Origin: Plantago elongata
Taxonomy: Eukaryota; Streptophyta; Magnoliopsida; Lamiales; Plantaginaceae
Direction of reading: 5' to 3'
Length of the DNA: 59,044 nt
Assembly (NCBI GenBank): GCA_036897095.1
Contig: JAYMSP010000303.1
Coordinates: 1 to 59,044, forward strand
Position numbers and translations under genes: made by a program. Shown piece after piece: positions 1-10,282 of the stretch; the stretch's first letter is position 1; each line of letters opens with the position of its first letter. The notes under the pieces were generated by a model that did not search any database, was not told the origin of the DNA, and saw only the letters and a list, made by a program, of their open reading frames with translations.

Positions 1-156
1 TTTATTTTGGTTACAAGGGCACATCATCATCCCTCCACTCAAACAATTCGGATGTGACATTGCAGAAGCAATGAAAGATTCAACCCCTTCCACGAAGCAT
101 GCCTCAACTCTCCCATTAACAATTCGTTGGTACATCCATTTTCGATCGGGATTCAT
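1..156 (-). CDS. CACTA transposase N-terminus (transposase-associated domain), partial
   Basis: An open frame starts with ATG at 156 and runs off the left edge of the window (52 codons). It begins MNPDRKWMYQR and contains the family pattern W-M-Y, then FVEGVESF, AMSHPNC and CPC, matching the zinc-ligand-like transposase-associated domain that precedes the catalytic domain in En/Spm transposases. It is intact as far as visible. It closely resembles the broken frame at 531-871, so the element carries two copies of this exon; this leftmost copy is the better candidate for the functional start. Family assignment is firm; whether the whole transposase is intact cannot be seen. Confidence 0.75.
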   Translation of the reverse strand, partial: MNPDRKWMYQRIVNGRVEACFVEGVESFIASAMSHPNCLSGGMMMCPCNQNK

Positions 157-530
157 AATTGATGAATACTATATCAACCTGCGTCTTCATTTATTAGTAG
201 TAGAACATTTATTAATTAATTAACTTGCGTATTAAATTATCACCAATATTTTATTAAATTCATTTCACGTTATAATTAGTTAATCCGTAAATTTATACTG
301 ATACGCTAATATGACACGCAGAACTACATGCATTTTTTACATTACAATAACTTAGTATTTTTCAAAATTACATGCAACTCATGTTTTTTTGGTCTTTCAT
401 ACAATCCTAGCTAGTACATATCCGAATCAAAATCATCTAAGATTTAATAATCAAACTAGATATTAAATTTCTCCTAATTAATGATTTTGTTCCTAAGTCA
501 GTTGTACCGCTCTAATCCACACTACTTCTA

Positions 531-871
531 CTACAGCAGATCAAGCCACATAACTTCAATATGATACCCCAACCCCCGTCTCTCCCTCCACTGTAAATAC
601 TGTGGAGAATATCTTGGTTCTTCACCATGACGATCCCATACCTCACAATCATCCATGAACCCATTCCGTTTCAAGTGATCAACTACGGTCATAGGATTCA
701 TAAATTGTTTGTTGCCACAGGTTTCCAATGGGCAAGGGCACATTATTAACCCGTCATTTACACATGTCGGATGTGACATGGCAAATTCATCAAAAGCTTC
801 TACCCCTTTCACAAAACTCGAACTCTTTCATTTAATTTACAGCGATACATCCATTCTCGATCGGTACTCAT
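531..871 (-). pseudogene. Second copy of the CACTA transposase-associated domain, frameshifted
   Basis: Translation from the ATG at 871 gives MSTDREWMYRCKLNERVRVL and then a stop; the matching continuation (FVKGVEAFDEFAMSHPTC, CPCPLETCGN, then DHLKRNGFMDDCEVW and HGEEPRY) is in a shifted frame read from 812 to 531. The pattern of W-M-Y, HPxC, CPC, C-N and H-GF is that of the En/Spm transposase-associated domain. It has more of the C-terminal half of the domain than the copy at 1-156, which is cut by the window. The frameshift lies near 812-830. Most likely a decayed duplicate exon. Confidence 0.7.
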
Positions 872-1589
872 TCCTAATCTGACACGTCTAAGTTTATTAG
901 GTCTTACTAAATTTGAACTACATTCCAATTTATTGAATCAAATCAATTCGTTATCTTAAATATCACATATCTAGTTTACTCACATAGACAAATATACTTC
1001 AAACTTAACATAATTCCAAAATTATAAACTAATAGAGGTTCTATATACTTCACATATACGAATATACACCATAATCCACCAACATATATATACAAATATC
1101 AATTTCAACAAATTCAGCTATATAACTTCTCGTATACAACAATTGCAACTCTAAAACCAACTACATACTTCACACAATGATTCAATTTAAGCATATTTAA
1201 TTTCGACATACTTCACATCTACTCCTATACTTCATAATTCACCAACATATTTGAGTATCAATTGAAACTAATTTAGCTATATAAATATAAATCAATTACA
1301 CATCTACAACCAACTACATATAAATCAATTGAAAATTCCCAAATTCAAAATAGTTAGGGTTTTAGCAAAATTACCTCGAATCCGGAAGAAATAGCGGAAG
1401 AAACTTGAAATCGAGTCTGCAAATTGATTCCCCCTCACACGAGCTTCGCAAATTGACCAAGAACGGCCGGAAACACCAACACATGTCGGAATCCCCAAAA
1501 TCGCACCAGAGAAGAAGAGAGGAAAGCAGTGAGGAAAGAAAATTAAGAAGAAGAAAAGAGTGAGGGAGAAGTCTCTCCCGCCTGTTCTG

Positions 1590-1932
1590 TTCTAATTCGT
1601 CCTAACGACGGATAAGTTAACTGTCATTACGTAACGATGGATAAAACTTATCCGTCGTTACGTAATGACGGATAAAATTTCCGTCATTGACGTAATTTTC
1701 CTTTATTTTTTAAAAAAATGGGTCAACTAAACACGACGGGTTTTTGTATCCATAATTACATTACGACGGATAGAAAATTTCATCGTTAGATATAACGACG
1801 CATTAGTTGTCCGTCGTTATATCCACGACGGATAAAACTGTCCGTCGTAACACTGAACGACGGACACTATTCGTCGTTAAGACGGAGTGATCCGGAGAGT
1901 TTTTGTCGTTAAAATTCGTCACTATAACTCAA
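1590..1932. repeat. CACTA subterminal repeat array (ACGACGGATAA units)
   Basis: At least eight copies of a core resembling ACGACGGATAA or its complement TTATCCGTCGT occur in about 340 bp, many paired head-to-head so that they form short palindromes. Position directly inside the TAGTG terminus identifies them as the subterminal region of the element. Confidence 0.7.
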
Positions 1933-1997
1933 CATTCTTGTAGTGTAGGCCATACCAAACCTGGCTTTTTCAATAGGTTTTTCCACCAACGTGGGTT

Positions 1998-2327
1998 ATG
2001 CCGTACTATTCTCACCCCACGACAACTTGGAATCCGGCCCCAACACTGTCCTCCACAACTCGCACAGGCTTACAGTACTGTAACATCGTGCAACACCAAC
2101 GCACGAAACACATTGAGATGGATATTCATTTCGTCCGAGAAAAGGTTGCTAAAGGCGAAGTTCGCATTCGCCATGTTCCTTCTCGCTATCAAATAGCAGG
2201 TATCTTCACGAAAGTGCTTCCGCGCATACTCTTTGATGATTTTCGTGACAATCTCATTGTTAGACTTCCCCCGCTTCGACTGTGGAGGTGTGATAGATTA
2301 TGTAATTGTATTTACAATATAGAATAG
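1998..2327 (+). pseudogene. Copia polyprotein C-terminus (RNase H), decayed
   Basis: The frame contains the hallmark Copia sequence QHQRTKHIEMDIHFVREKV followed by RHVPSRYQIAGIFTKVLP and LFDDFRDNL, the conserved C-terminal end of Ty1/Copia RNase H. The upstream catalytic part of the domain is missing or scrambled (residues 1-30 of the frame do not fit the family). It continues without a stop into the LTR because the usual terminal stop is lost. A non-functional fragment. Confidence 0.8.
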
Positions 2328-2458
2328 TATATATATTAGAATTCTAGTTAGATTAGCCTCCTAATTAGATTGATCTTTAGATTATAGCTTCTTGTACTTG
2401 TATATATACCCATTGTTATTCTACAAATATACATGAATTATTATTCAATATTCCTACA
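2289..2458 (+). repeat. Copia 3' LTR (putative)
   Basis: Starts TGTGATAG right after the purine-rich CTGTGGAGG (polypurine tract position) and ends TTCCTACA. It contains a TATA-like run (TATATATACC near 2400) as LTR promoters do. No second LTR is in the window to confirm the limits. Confidence 0.55.
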
Positions 2459-3082
2459 CAGAATTTAACTTTCATTTATTTGAACACAAGTTTTATACAT
2501 GAACTTTGAAAGATAATGAATAGAGTAGTTAATTAAATAATGCAAATAAAGTATGAAATAGGGTAGAAAAAGTAGTAAATATTGTAAGAGTAATTTTCTA
2601 ACATCTCGCCCCCGGCGGGCCAAGCACAGTCTTTCGGACCAGCATAAATTGATATGATATTCTATGGTGGTACAAATTTATAGAAGTTGGTGACGATTGT
2701 CGAAAAAATTAAATGAGGATTTTTGATCGGGTTGGAAGGTAATATTATTCTCGAGTATTCATGAATGATCCCGATAAATTTTTGGCTGAGGTGGTATCGT
2801 GAGGGATAAAACACGTAGCTAATTTGATGTCTTGTATCATCACTCTATGAAATATCGTGGTCTTCAAACACGTAGCTAATGTGATGTCTTGTATCATCAC
2901 TCTATGAACTCACGAGCTCAATGTGAACTGTTCATCTTCATCACTAAGACACTGATAAGGACTACTACTATTATCACTTCCTTGCAAGTTGCAAGAACAT
3001 ATATACAGAATACCAATCAAACTACAATTCTCAGTAATCTGTATCAATTGAAGGGTGAAGCTCAACATAATAAAAATCATCA
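2459..3082. other. Intergenic / leader region upstream of the CYSTM gene
   Basis: No coding signal. It holds a 43-bp near-perfect direct duplication (2808-2850 and 2865-2907, 57 bp apart) around ACACGTAGCTAATTTGATG. The last part before 3083 is probably promoter and 5' leader of the CYSTM gene; no convincing TATA box was found. Confidence 0.4.
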
Positions 3083-4190
3083 ATGAGTTATCAGCATGTT
3101 CATCAGGGTCCCCATCCTCCACCAGGCTAGTTCCAACATTTTTTAACTTATGTCCACTACATTTCTTAACATCCATCTCTTTGCAACTTCAAATTGCTGA
3201 TTTTTTCTTTTTCAATTTTCAGGGTATCCACCACCGCCAGGATACCCCGTGGAGGAGCCGACTCCACCACCTCCACCCGGGTACTACCCGCCGCCTCCGG
3301 GGTACCAAGGCTACTTCAACGACTACCCGCCTCCACCGCTACAGCACATACACCACCAACACTATGATAATTATGACGATGCTGGTTCTGGTTTCCTCAG
3401 AGCTTGGTATTTACTAGACTCATCAGCTTCTTATTTATCTAAATAATTTATCTATAAACCTACATATCTTATCAAGAAAATTATATATCATTATTCAGCA
3501 CATATATTCTCAATATTAAAGTTTTATCATGTTACAATTTAATTTATTTCGTTAACAACATAAATATTTTAATTAATAATATGAATAATTTTATTGATAA
3601 TATAGTCCTTTTTTATAATTTAATATTTTTGTTGAATTTTTCATATATAATCAATAGAAAGTCTCATGATAATAGTTAATAAATTCTCTTTTGAAACGGT
3701 GACTCGAACCCGGAGATGAAGCGTATGTCTCATGAGAAGAGTCTCTAAATAACTTATCTAGCTTAATTACCGAGACTAATTAACATATGTAGACTGAGCT
3801 CTGCTTAATGTCTATGTCGTGTTCTTTTTCTAATTAAGGACATTGGGACGGAAATTTTATTAATATAGGTCCATTTCCTGGTAATTAAGTTGGTCTATTT
3901 AAATCTTTGAATTTAATCTTTGTTCAGATGTGCAACTCAAGAGCTAAGAGTTCGATATCTCCATTTAATATTAATGGATAATTTAAGCCAGTTCATGTAT
4001 TTCATCGTACTGATATGTGCTATTCTTGCATCTAATACATTGGTGTCTCATGTGTGCTTGATCATTGATTTACTTCTTCTGCTTCAAAATGTCTAACAAC
4101 TAGTGATATACCAAACACGTACTATGTGCATTGTGCAGCTTGGCCACATTGTGTTGCTGTTGTATCTTGGAAGAATGCTGCTGCTTCTAG
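3083..4190 (+). CDS. CYSTM-family small Pro/Gly/Tyr-rich, cysteine-rich tail protein
   Basis: Exons 3083-3125, 3223-3406 and 4139-4190 join to exactly 93 codons (92 residues). The protein begins MSYQHVHQGPHPPPG, continues with proline/glycine/tyrosine repeats (PPPPGY-type, residues about 14-55), a His/Tyr/Asp stretch, and ends in CLATLCCCCILEECCCF (residues 76-92), the cysteine-rich transmembrane (CYSTM) module. CYSTM proteins are short tail-anchored membrane proteins linked in plants to stress tolerance and, for the WIH members, to sporogenesis; the exact role here is not shown. Intron 1 has a GC donor (CAG/GC) and an AG acceptor, and only this junction keeps the frame. Intron 2 (3407-4138) is 732 bp. 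The length is typical of the family. Confidence 0.88.
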
Positions 4191-4640
4191 AGAAATGCAG
4201 CTTTGATTCTGGCGGGGATTATATATGTATGCCAATATTGTTCTACAAGTACTTCTTTGAGCATAAACGTTTAGCTTCTTAATGTTGCAGCAACGCGACC
4301 TTATTTTAATTACAACACCAGTGTTCCATTCGAGATTATGTAGGATAAAGCATCCTTTGTTGATATGTAGGGAACAAAAATATGTTGGTTCCTCAGTCAG
4401 AACAGCATAAACAAATTCAACAACTAGAGCTTTCAACAACTGGCTACAGGGATGCTTCCTTAAGTAGTTCCTTTAAGACCAGTTGGTAGTTGGGACACCT
4501 AAAGTCACACCAACAACTAGGTAACACCATCAACGCCGCATACCATCATCCAGACGGAACGTAAGGACTGTTGTTTTACTAATGGTTAAAATTCAGAAAA
4601 TCTGGTTAAAATAGGTGCATGTTTTAACCAAAGTTTCTTG
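4191..4640. other. 3' flank of the CYSTM gene, no gene seen
   Basis: Probably 3' untranslated region and spacer. No frame with family resemblance on either strand. Confidence 0.4.
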
Positions 4641-4839
4641 ATTTTAACTACTGCTAGTATATTTGAGTATTATTTGTTTATTTAATAACAATTTAATCTG
4701 AGTAGGATATAGTAGATTGGGGGTGACTAAACACAAACTTCTAACAAAATTCAAGTCGAGTTGAGTTGTTGATTTTAGGTTCCAAAGATGAGGAATATGT
4801 AATAATGACAGGAAATAATAATCGAACAAATAATGAATC

Positions 4840-5110
4840 AAAATCAAAAGGCTAGAGACACAAGATTTTATGTGGTTCAGCAATTGTCTATATCCACGGA
4901 GACCAATCAACAAATTTTATTGATACTTAGGTTACAAATCATACGACGTAGTAAGTATAATTCTACATAAAAGGTAAGACCAACCTAAAATGTTATTATT
5001 CTACATAAAAGATAAGACCAACCTAAAATGTTATTATTCTCCGAAGTATGATCTCTACATAAAAAATAAGACCAGTTTAATATGTTATTCTCGAAAGTAT
5101 GATCCATAAT
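4840..5110. repeat. Decayed dispersed repeat with a tandem block
   Basis: Around 4857-4905 the sequence ACACAAGATTTTATGTGG and a following TCCACGGAGA resemble a motif pair common in plant LTR-type repeats (inference). At 4963-5105 a unit of about 38-50 bp starting CTACATAAAAGGTAAGACC is repeated three times (from 4963, 5001 and 5054). Confidence 0.35.
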
Positions 5111-5869
5111 TGTATCATGATTCTGATATAATCTATGAAACAAGCTCCCTTTATTATATATAGAGAACTTAACAACCAAATTCTACTAGTACAAGAAAAT
5201 TAATTATTAATTTTTCTTGTATTAGGATATTACTAGAGCTCCTTGTAGAATCAAGAATTTTCTGAATTAGTTAAATTTCTAATTAAGTTTTCATTTTTTC
5301 ATATTCTGAATTTGATCACCAATATTGATTTCATATTTAATCTGAATCGTTCAACGATCAATATTATTATTGAGTTAACACTCTCACAATTTATATGAGG
5401 AGTCAAAATACACGGTCACGATCAAAGGGAATTTGCTACTATTAAAGAGCATAGAACCAAAATAGTGGTGGTCTTCTTCCACTTTGTGGAAATTGAAATT
5501 TCTCTACTTTGAAACTCAAGTCGTACTATATGTTTAGGAATAGTTAGGTCTATTACATCGGACTTTAATAAGCTCGGTAAAAAGAGCAGACAAAAGGAAA
5601 AAATGGGTGGAACTTGAATAGGTAATTTGTGATGGCTAAATGAATTCAAAAGCACGAAAACCACGTGAATTTGGATTATTGTTTGTGTGATCGATCTGTC
5701 TCATTAGTCGGCCACAGGAGACAACGGTGTAGAAGAAAACAGTGAAGTCCTCCTATTAATTTCATTGCAACTTGCACCCGCTAACATTTAGTGCGTGGCA
5801 TGTTTTTCTTGCCATGCCAATTATAAGGGGCTGACGTTGTCTATTTTTCGGGTAATATATTGATCCAAA
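5111..5869. other. Intergenic, no gene seen
   Basis: AT-rich. Contains a palindromic CACGTG (5662-5667), too far from the next gene to assign with confidence. Confidence 0.4.
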
Positions 5870-5990
5870 GGTATGTTCCTTCCAACTGAAAATTAATTCA
5901 GTCCAGTCTAGTTCAGTTTAGCTCGATTTAGTTATAATTTATATCGTATTTTAGTTCAGTTCAGTAAATATCAATTGAAGAGAACACATA
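5870..5990. repeat. MITE of the TTCAGTTCAG family, copy A
   Basis: About 120 bp with imperfect terminal inverted repeats: ATGTTCCTTCCAACTGA on the left and TCAATTGAAGAGAACACAT on the right. The interior is AT-rich with TTCAGTTCAG tracts. The same ends recur near 31840-32200, 32208-32380 and (decayed) 44240. Confidence 0.6.
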
Positions 5991-6794
5991 TTAAATTTCG
6001 TTATAGAATGTTTCAATGTACTTTACTAGCCTTGGGAATTAAAATTTATAAGGATCATAAGTTCATGAATCGCTACATCACTCCTATATCGATCTTGAGA
6101 TCAATGCACCTTTTAATGGTGATTTCGAACAATATATGAGCATTTTGAAACATGTCATATATATTATTGCATGGTTTGTACACAAATAATTTAATTTTAA
6201 TTGAGACAATTCAACTCGAATTTTATTAGAGTTCATTCTTTAAAGATTAAATGTTTTTTAATGACCATAATAACATTTGAGTATATGCTTTTTTATTCTC
6301 AATTGGATAACGAAAATAGTAGAGAATACATTCAAGTTGGTTATATACTTTGCAAAATACCAGTCTTTACAAGATACCGAATTAACATTATATATTTAAC
6401 TATAAATATCATGTGTTTATTTTCTAACGTCGTTTGTTTAATAAATCTATATTATACTTACATCATAAGTTTTTAAACATATTATTTTATAGCTTAAGGT
6501 GTATATTTATAATAAAATATATGATGTAATAAGGTATGAAATATCTAATGTACTTCGGTATTTTATTTTATTTCGGTCCCTTTTTAATAATAATGTTTGA
6601 CGTTTTATTCTTAAAGCGAAAAAGCCAGGTACTGCATTCAATTATACTACTGTTCCTCCATTCTCAATTTTCACGTGCCTTTTAAATATTGATCAAGTAC
6701 ACAGCAATCTTCTCAAGCACTTCCCCCATAACTATCATCTCTGCAATATTTTTAAAATCCATGCCCTTAATTCTCTCTCTTCCAAAGTACGAAA
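5991..6794. other. Upstream region of the JAZ gene
   Basis: AT-rich, no credible reading frame (a 91-codon frame at 6201-6476 has only random AT-rich composition). The last 150 bp contain a G-box and a TATA-like sequence and are treated as the promoter. Confidence 0.45.
6672..6690 (+). promoter_or_regulatory. G-box and TATA-like element of the JAZ gene
   Basis: CACGTG at 6672-6677 lies about 118 bp before the JAZ start codon and is followed at once by TTTAAATA. CACGTG is the site bound by MYC2-type factors, which switch on JAZ genes in a feedback loop (established for the family); binding here is inferred. Confidence 0.5.
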
Positions 6795-8198
6795 ATGGCG
6801 AGATCATCAACAACTCATCAAGAAGTTGATTTTTTTAGCATGGAGAAAAGAAAATACAACTTTCCTGATCCTCCCATTTTTAAGCGCCAAAGAAGCTCTC
6901 ATGGTTAGTTTGAATTGCTCACACTTCTTGTAAATTCGTCGACGTTGTATATTTCGTGTAGATGTATCGTGTATGTAGTAATTGTATCACCCTAATGTTT
7001 TTGTTTGTATCGATTTGCAGATATACAATTGGTTACATCTAAGATCAATCCAGATATTTTGAAGAGTGTGATTGCAAATGTTTCTACTTCAAAGACAGAC
7101 TCCCTAACATCCCGGCCTCTCTGCGATCCTACTCTGAGGTACATCTTAAAAAAAACAGTTATTACGGAGCATGGTGTACAATTCAGTCTATTAATAGTAT
7201 TAGACATTTGGATCCAACTTGTCAAGCTATTAGACGGTCTAACACAAGTTATGCTCGATGGAGTACTAAAATAGAAGGATTCTCGGAGTTTTAATTTTGA
7301 CAATTTTCCCGGTGTATGCAGGCTAAGTAGTTGGTGTGAGAACAAAGACGAAAGTACACCGATGACCATCTTTTACAATGGAAAGGTTACTGTTTTTCCT
7401 GTGTCTGCTAATAAGGTTTGGCCTTGTTTATTCTTTTCTTTCATTTTAGTATTCTTTTCGGAGATCTTTTAGTACGAATCAAGAACATAAAAATGTGGTA
7501 CCTAGACTGGTAGTTAATGAACTGTTGTGTTATGTTCAGGCATGTGACATCCTCAAACTAGCTCAAGGAGCTCTCCCAGATGAGAAACACAGCCTCTTGT
7601 CACACTTAACTGAAGGTAACTTTACACTAGCAAACGATTGCGAAATTTACTTCTTACCAGTATTATTTTAGACAATTCTTTTAAAGTTTTGCATTTCTTT
7701 ATCGTAAGGATTTTACTGAAATTGAGGGAGTGGTAATTTGCAAAAGTAGTTTATTCTTTATTTTTGTTTTGTTGTTTGTAGATTTACCCATCAAAAGGAA
7801 GAAATCGTTGCAGAAGTTTATGAAGAAACGAGCAGAGAGGTTGGTACATATTAGACACTTACTCTTCGTTCCCGACCTCCTTTAATGAGAAATTATTCAT
7901 TCGATTCAGATCGTTTTACAACTTTTTCATGATCACCGTTTGTATCGCTTTTTTCCCCTTTAGTTAATCGATCTATATTTTAGGGATGTTTTGTTATATT
8001 ATTGTTATGTTAGAATTTAAGATGTATTTAATCATTAAATCGTTGAACTCAAAATTTTATTAATCGTACAAGAAAACTAATATAATGTTTGACTTAACTA
8101 CGTGCAGGGTGACGATGGGGTCCCCAATAAACCTCAACATTGCCATGCCAAACTCTAATCTTGGGGAGGCGAACATGCGCAGAAACACGAGGAGATGA
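6795..8198 (+). CDS. JAZ10: JAZ/TIFY jasmonate-response repressor, JAZ10 (TIFY9)-like
   Basis: Exons 6795-6903, 7021-7138, 7322-7415, 7540-7615, 7782-7839 and 8108-8198 give 181 residues with a perfect frame. The N-terminal part FKRQRSSHDIQLVTSKINP plus DILKSVIANVS (about residues 30-56) matches the extra MYC-binding region (CMID) of JAZ10. The TIFY/ZIM core is TPMTIFYNGKVTVFPV (about 87-102). The Jas motif is DLPIKRKKSLQKFMKKRAER (about 133-152). JAZ proteins sit in the nucleus, bind MYC factors, recruit NINJA/TOPLESS through TIFY and are destroyed through COI1 when jasmonoyl-isoleucine is present. The degron core reads LPIKRK where JAZ10 has LPIARR, so hormone-dependent turnover may be weakened (inference). 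The last intron (7840-8107) falls inside the Jas coding region, as in many JAZ genes, allowing retained-intron isoforms. No LxLxL EAR motif is visible. Confidence 0.9.
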
Positions 8199-8839
8199 AG
8201 AGGAAGTGTCCGAGACAATTAGTCAACTAGTTAGGCTAGTATGAATTCTGAACGTGTCTAATTACCAGTAGCTCCATTACTTGATTGACCAATGTTTCCA
8301 AGTTGTTGATTGTACTTCACATTGTAGTGCGATTTGGTTTGAATATTAATTAACTCTTGAATGCTTTTCTTTCTTGCAATAGTTTGAAAATAGTAGGAAT
8401 GGTGTGTTGGGGTAGTTGATTTGGATATGTATACTATCTTAATGGCACTTATTTGACAACATTTTACATATCCAGTCAATCATCATATCTTTTTTAAATG
8501 AAAAATTATATTAATAACGCTTAAAATTTACAGGAGCATTAGAAATGTTTGGGGTTCAAAGTCCCAGTCAATAATCATATGACATTTGCCTTGTGGATGT
8601 CTAATTTTATGTGTTCGGGTTGTAACCAGTCAAGCCAAATTAGCAACTGACGAACACGAAATTGAACTATATATGCACATATCATGGTCCAATGCCAAGC
8701 TCTAAAGCCACTTCAACCCAAACAACAATCATAGAGCTGTCTTGAGTTTGTGGAACGGGACTACATGCAATTGGTGTTTGTTGTTTATGTCCAAATACTT
8801 TAATTACTAAATTACTTTGATGTTATCGTATCTAATCCA
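8199..8839. other. 3' flank of the JAZ gene, no gene seen
   Basis: Probably 3' untranslated region up to about 8450, then AT-rich spacer. No family resemblance in any frame. Confidence 0.4.
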
Positions 8840-9250
8840 TTCACATTCATAAACATATTGATGCAATATCCCGAGTACTTACTCCTTCAGATTCTAATGA
8901 GCAATCAATTCAGTTCACTATTCACGTATCGATACAACTATTTATTGTTGAGCTAAAGAAGAAACCATGATCGTATCCATCCATGTGTTTAATCTTGATT
9001 CCTCTACTCCAGTCGCAACCACTAACCACCAAACACCACTTTATGTAATATTCTCCGTATCACATACTTTGACTTTTTAAATATATCATCGACAATCAAT
9101 GTGCCCTTTTATTCTTTCATTGGCAAGTTTACATCACTTATAGCCTTATTCCATACCAACCAACATATGATTCTTAAAATAACACTCAATTTTTTGTCGT
9201 TTGACTAATATCGACGAAATAGGTAGCAGCAGTACAAAACATACTTACCT
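8840..9250 (+). repeat. Diverged direct repeat, copy 1
   Basis: Shares order and sequence with 9893-10282, about 1054 bp downstream: both run through GATGCAATATCCC, CTAAAGAAGAAAC, ATCCATCCA, a CCGTATCACAT motif, ACACTCA and a closing CTTAC block. Non-coding in all frames, and not recognised as a known element. Confidence 0.6.
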
Positions 9251-9892
9251 TCAATTAGGATCTCTCATTCGAAATCATCAAGTAGATTTTATAAGGGCAA
9301 CATTATCATATTTGGAAATAACATATAACAATACAGCCGAATTAATTAGTAGCAACTAAACATGCTCACTTTAACCTTAAAATTAAATATGAAACGGAAT
9401 CACGTATTAAATCAAATTCTAACTGTATTTTTAAACGTGTTGACATGATAGAGGATATGAAAGTGAATATTTCTTTTGTATGGCAAAAGGAAAACAAAGT
9501 GGCAGATACTCAATCAAACAAGCACCAAGCGATCACGATTCACGAATATTGCCTCAACTTACTAGGAATACCAATAGTAGTTTAGGTTATATAGAATTTA
9601 CTTTAAATGAATCTTTATCATGTACGTATATTATAATATGAGATATTTGATCAAAATATTTCGTGAATGTAACTCTACGTGGACGTGGACCTTTCATATT
9701 ACATTTGAAACTATAAGTTTGAAGTTAATGTAAACCTAGTATAAAAAGATAACTTAGTAGAAACGATAGACATTTTGATAGATTAATTTAGCCAATATCT
9801 TTCCACATTCGATTACTTTAAATCTAAATATTTTTATCGAAGTAATGGAACAATTCATGTGTTTTATGAATTTCTCTAGATATCGCTAATCA
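9251..9892. other. Spacer between the two direct repeats
   Basis: AT-rich, no credible reading frame and no repeat recognised. Confidence 0.4.
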
Positions 9893-10282
9893 TTCACTTC
9901 AATATTAATTTTTGATGCAATATCCCAAGTACTAAACTCCTCAAATTATATTACCCAATCAATCCGATTCTTCACTTTGTAATCACATCTATTCATTATC
10001 AAACTAAAGAAGAAACGAAGATCATATCCATCCACGTGCTATCTCTCGCTCATTTTACTCCGGTCGTCGTACCCACCATACCCGGCTTTAAGTAACATTC
10101 CCGTATCACATGCTTTCGACATTCAACACATCGTCTTCACCCCATGCTCGTTCCTTTTCCATGCTAGTAAGTTCCATTTGTTGCAGCCTTTTTCCACACC
10201 AACAAACAAACTTAAAAAAAACACTCATTTCCCGTCGCTTAACTATAACCCGACAGTAACAAAGCAAACATCCTCACTTACA
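9893..10282 (+). repeat. Diverged direct repeat, copy 2
   Basis: Second copy of the block at 8840-9250, with the same motif order and many substitutions and small indels. It lies about 0.6 kb before the CPL3 start codon, so it may overlap upstream regulatory DNA of that gene (inference). Confidence 0.6.

Larger units (their letters stand above)
1..1945 (-). mobile_element. CACTA (En/Spm) DNA transposon, 5' terminal part, cut by window edge
   Basis: The right boundary carries the CACTA-superfamily terminus: reading leftwards from 1945 the element starts CACTACAAGAATG, so the + strand ends in TAGTG. Just inside (about 1590-1930) lies a dense set of subterminal repeats around ACGACGGATAA and its complement, in both orientations, as expected for transposase-binding sites of this superfamily. 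Farther in, two reading frames (871-531 and 156-1, both minus) match the N-terminal transposase-associated domain of CACTA transposases. The rest of the element lies left of the window. The stretches 872-1560 and 157-530 are AT-rich and without other coding signal, probably leader and intron or spacer. Confidence 0.85.
1946..2458 (+). mobile_element. Copia LTR retrotransposon, 3' remnant (RNase H end plus 3' LTR)
   Basis: A degraded RNase H end is followed by a short G-rich stretch and a TG...CA-bounded sequence of about 170 bp that fits a 3' LTR. The remnant begins directly at the CACTA terminus, so the CACTA element either inserted into it or replaced its upstream part; the other flank is outside the window. 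Confidence 0.7.

Noticed and set aside
3695..3780. tRNA B-box-like GGGTTCGAGTC on the minus strand within CYSTM intron 2
   Set aside because: No matching acceptor stem or anticodon arm; at most a tRNA-derived repeat fragment.
6201..6476. 91-codon frame upstream of JAZ
   Set aside because: Typical of AT-rich spacer; no homology by eye.
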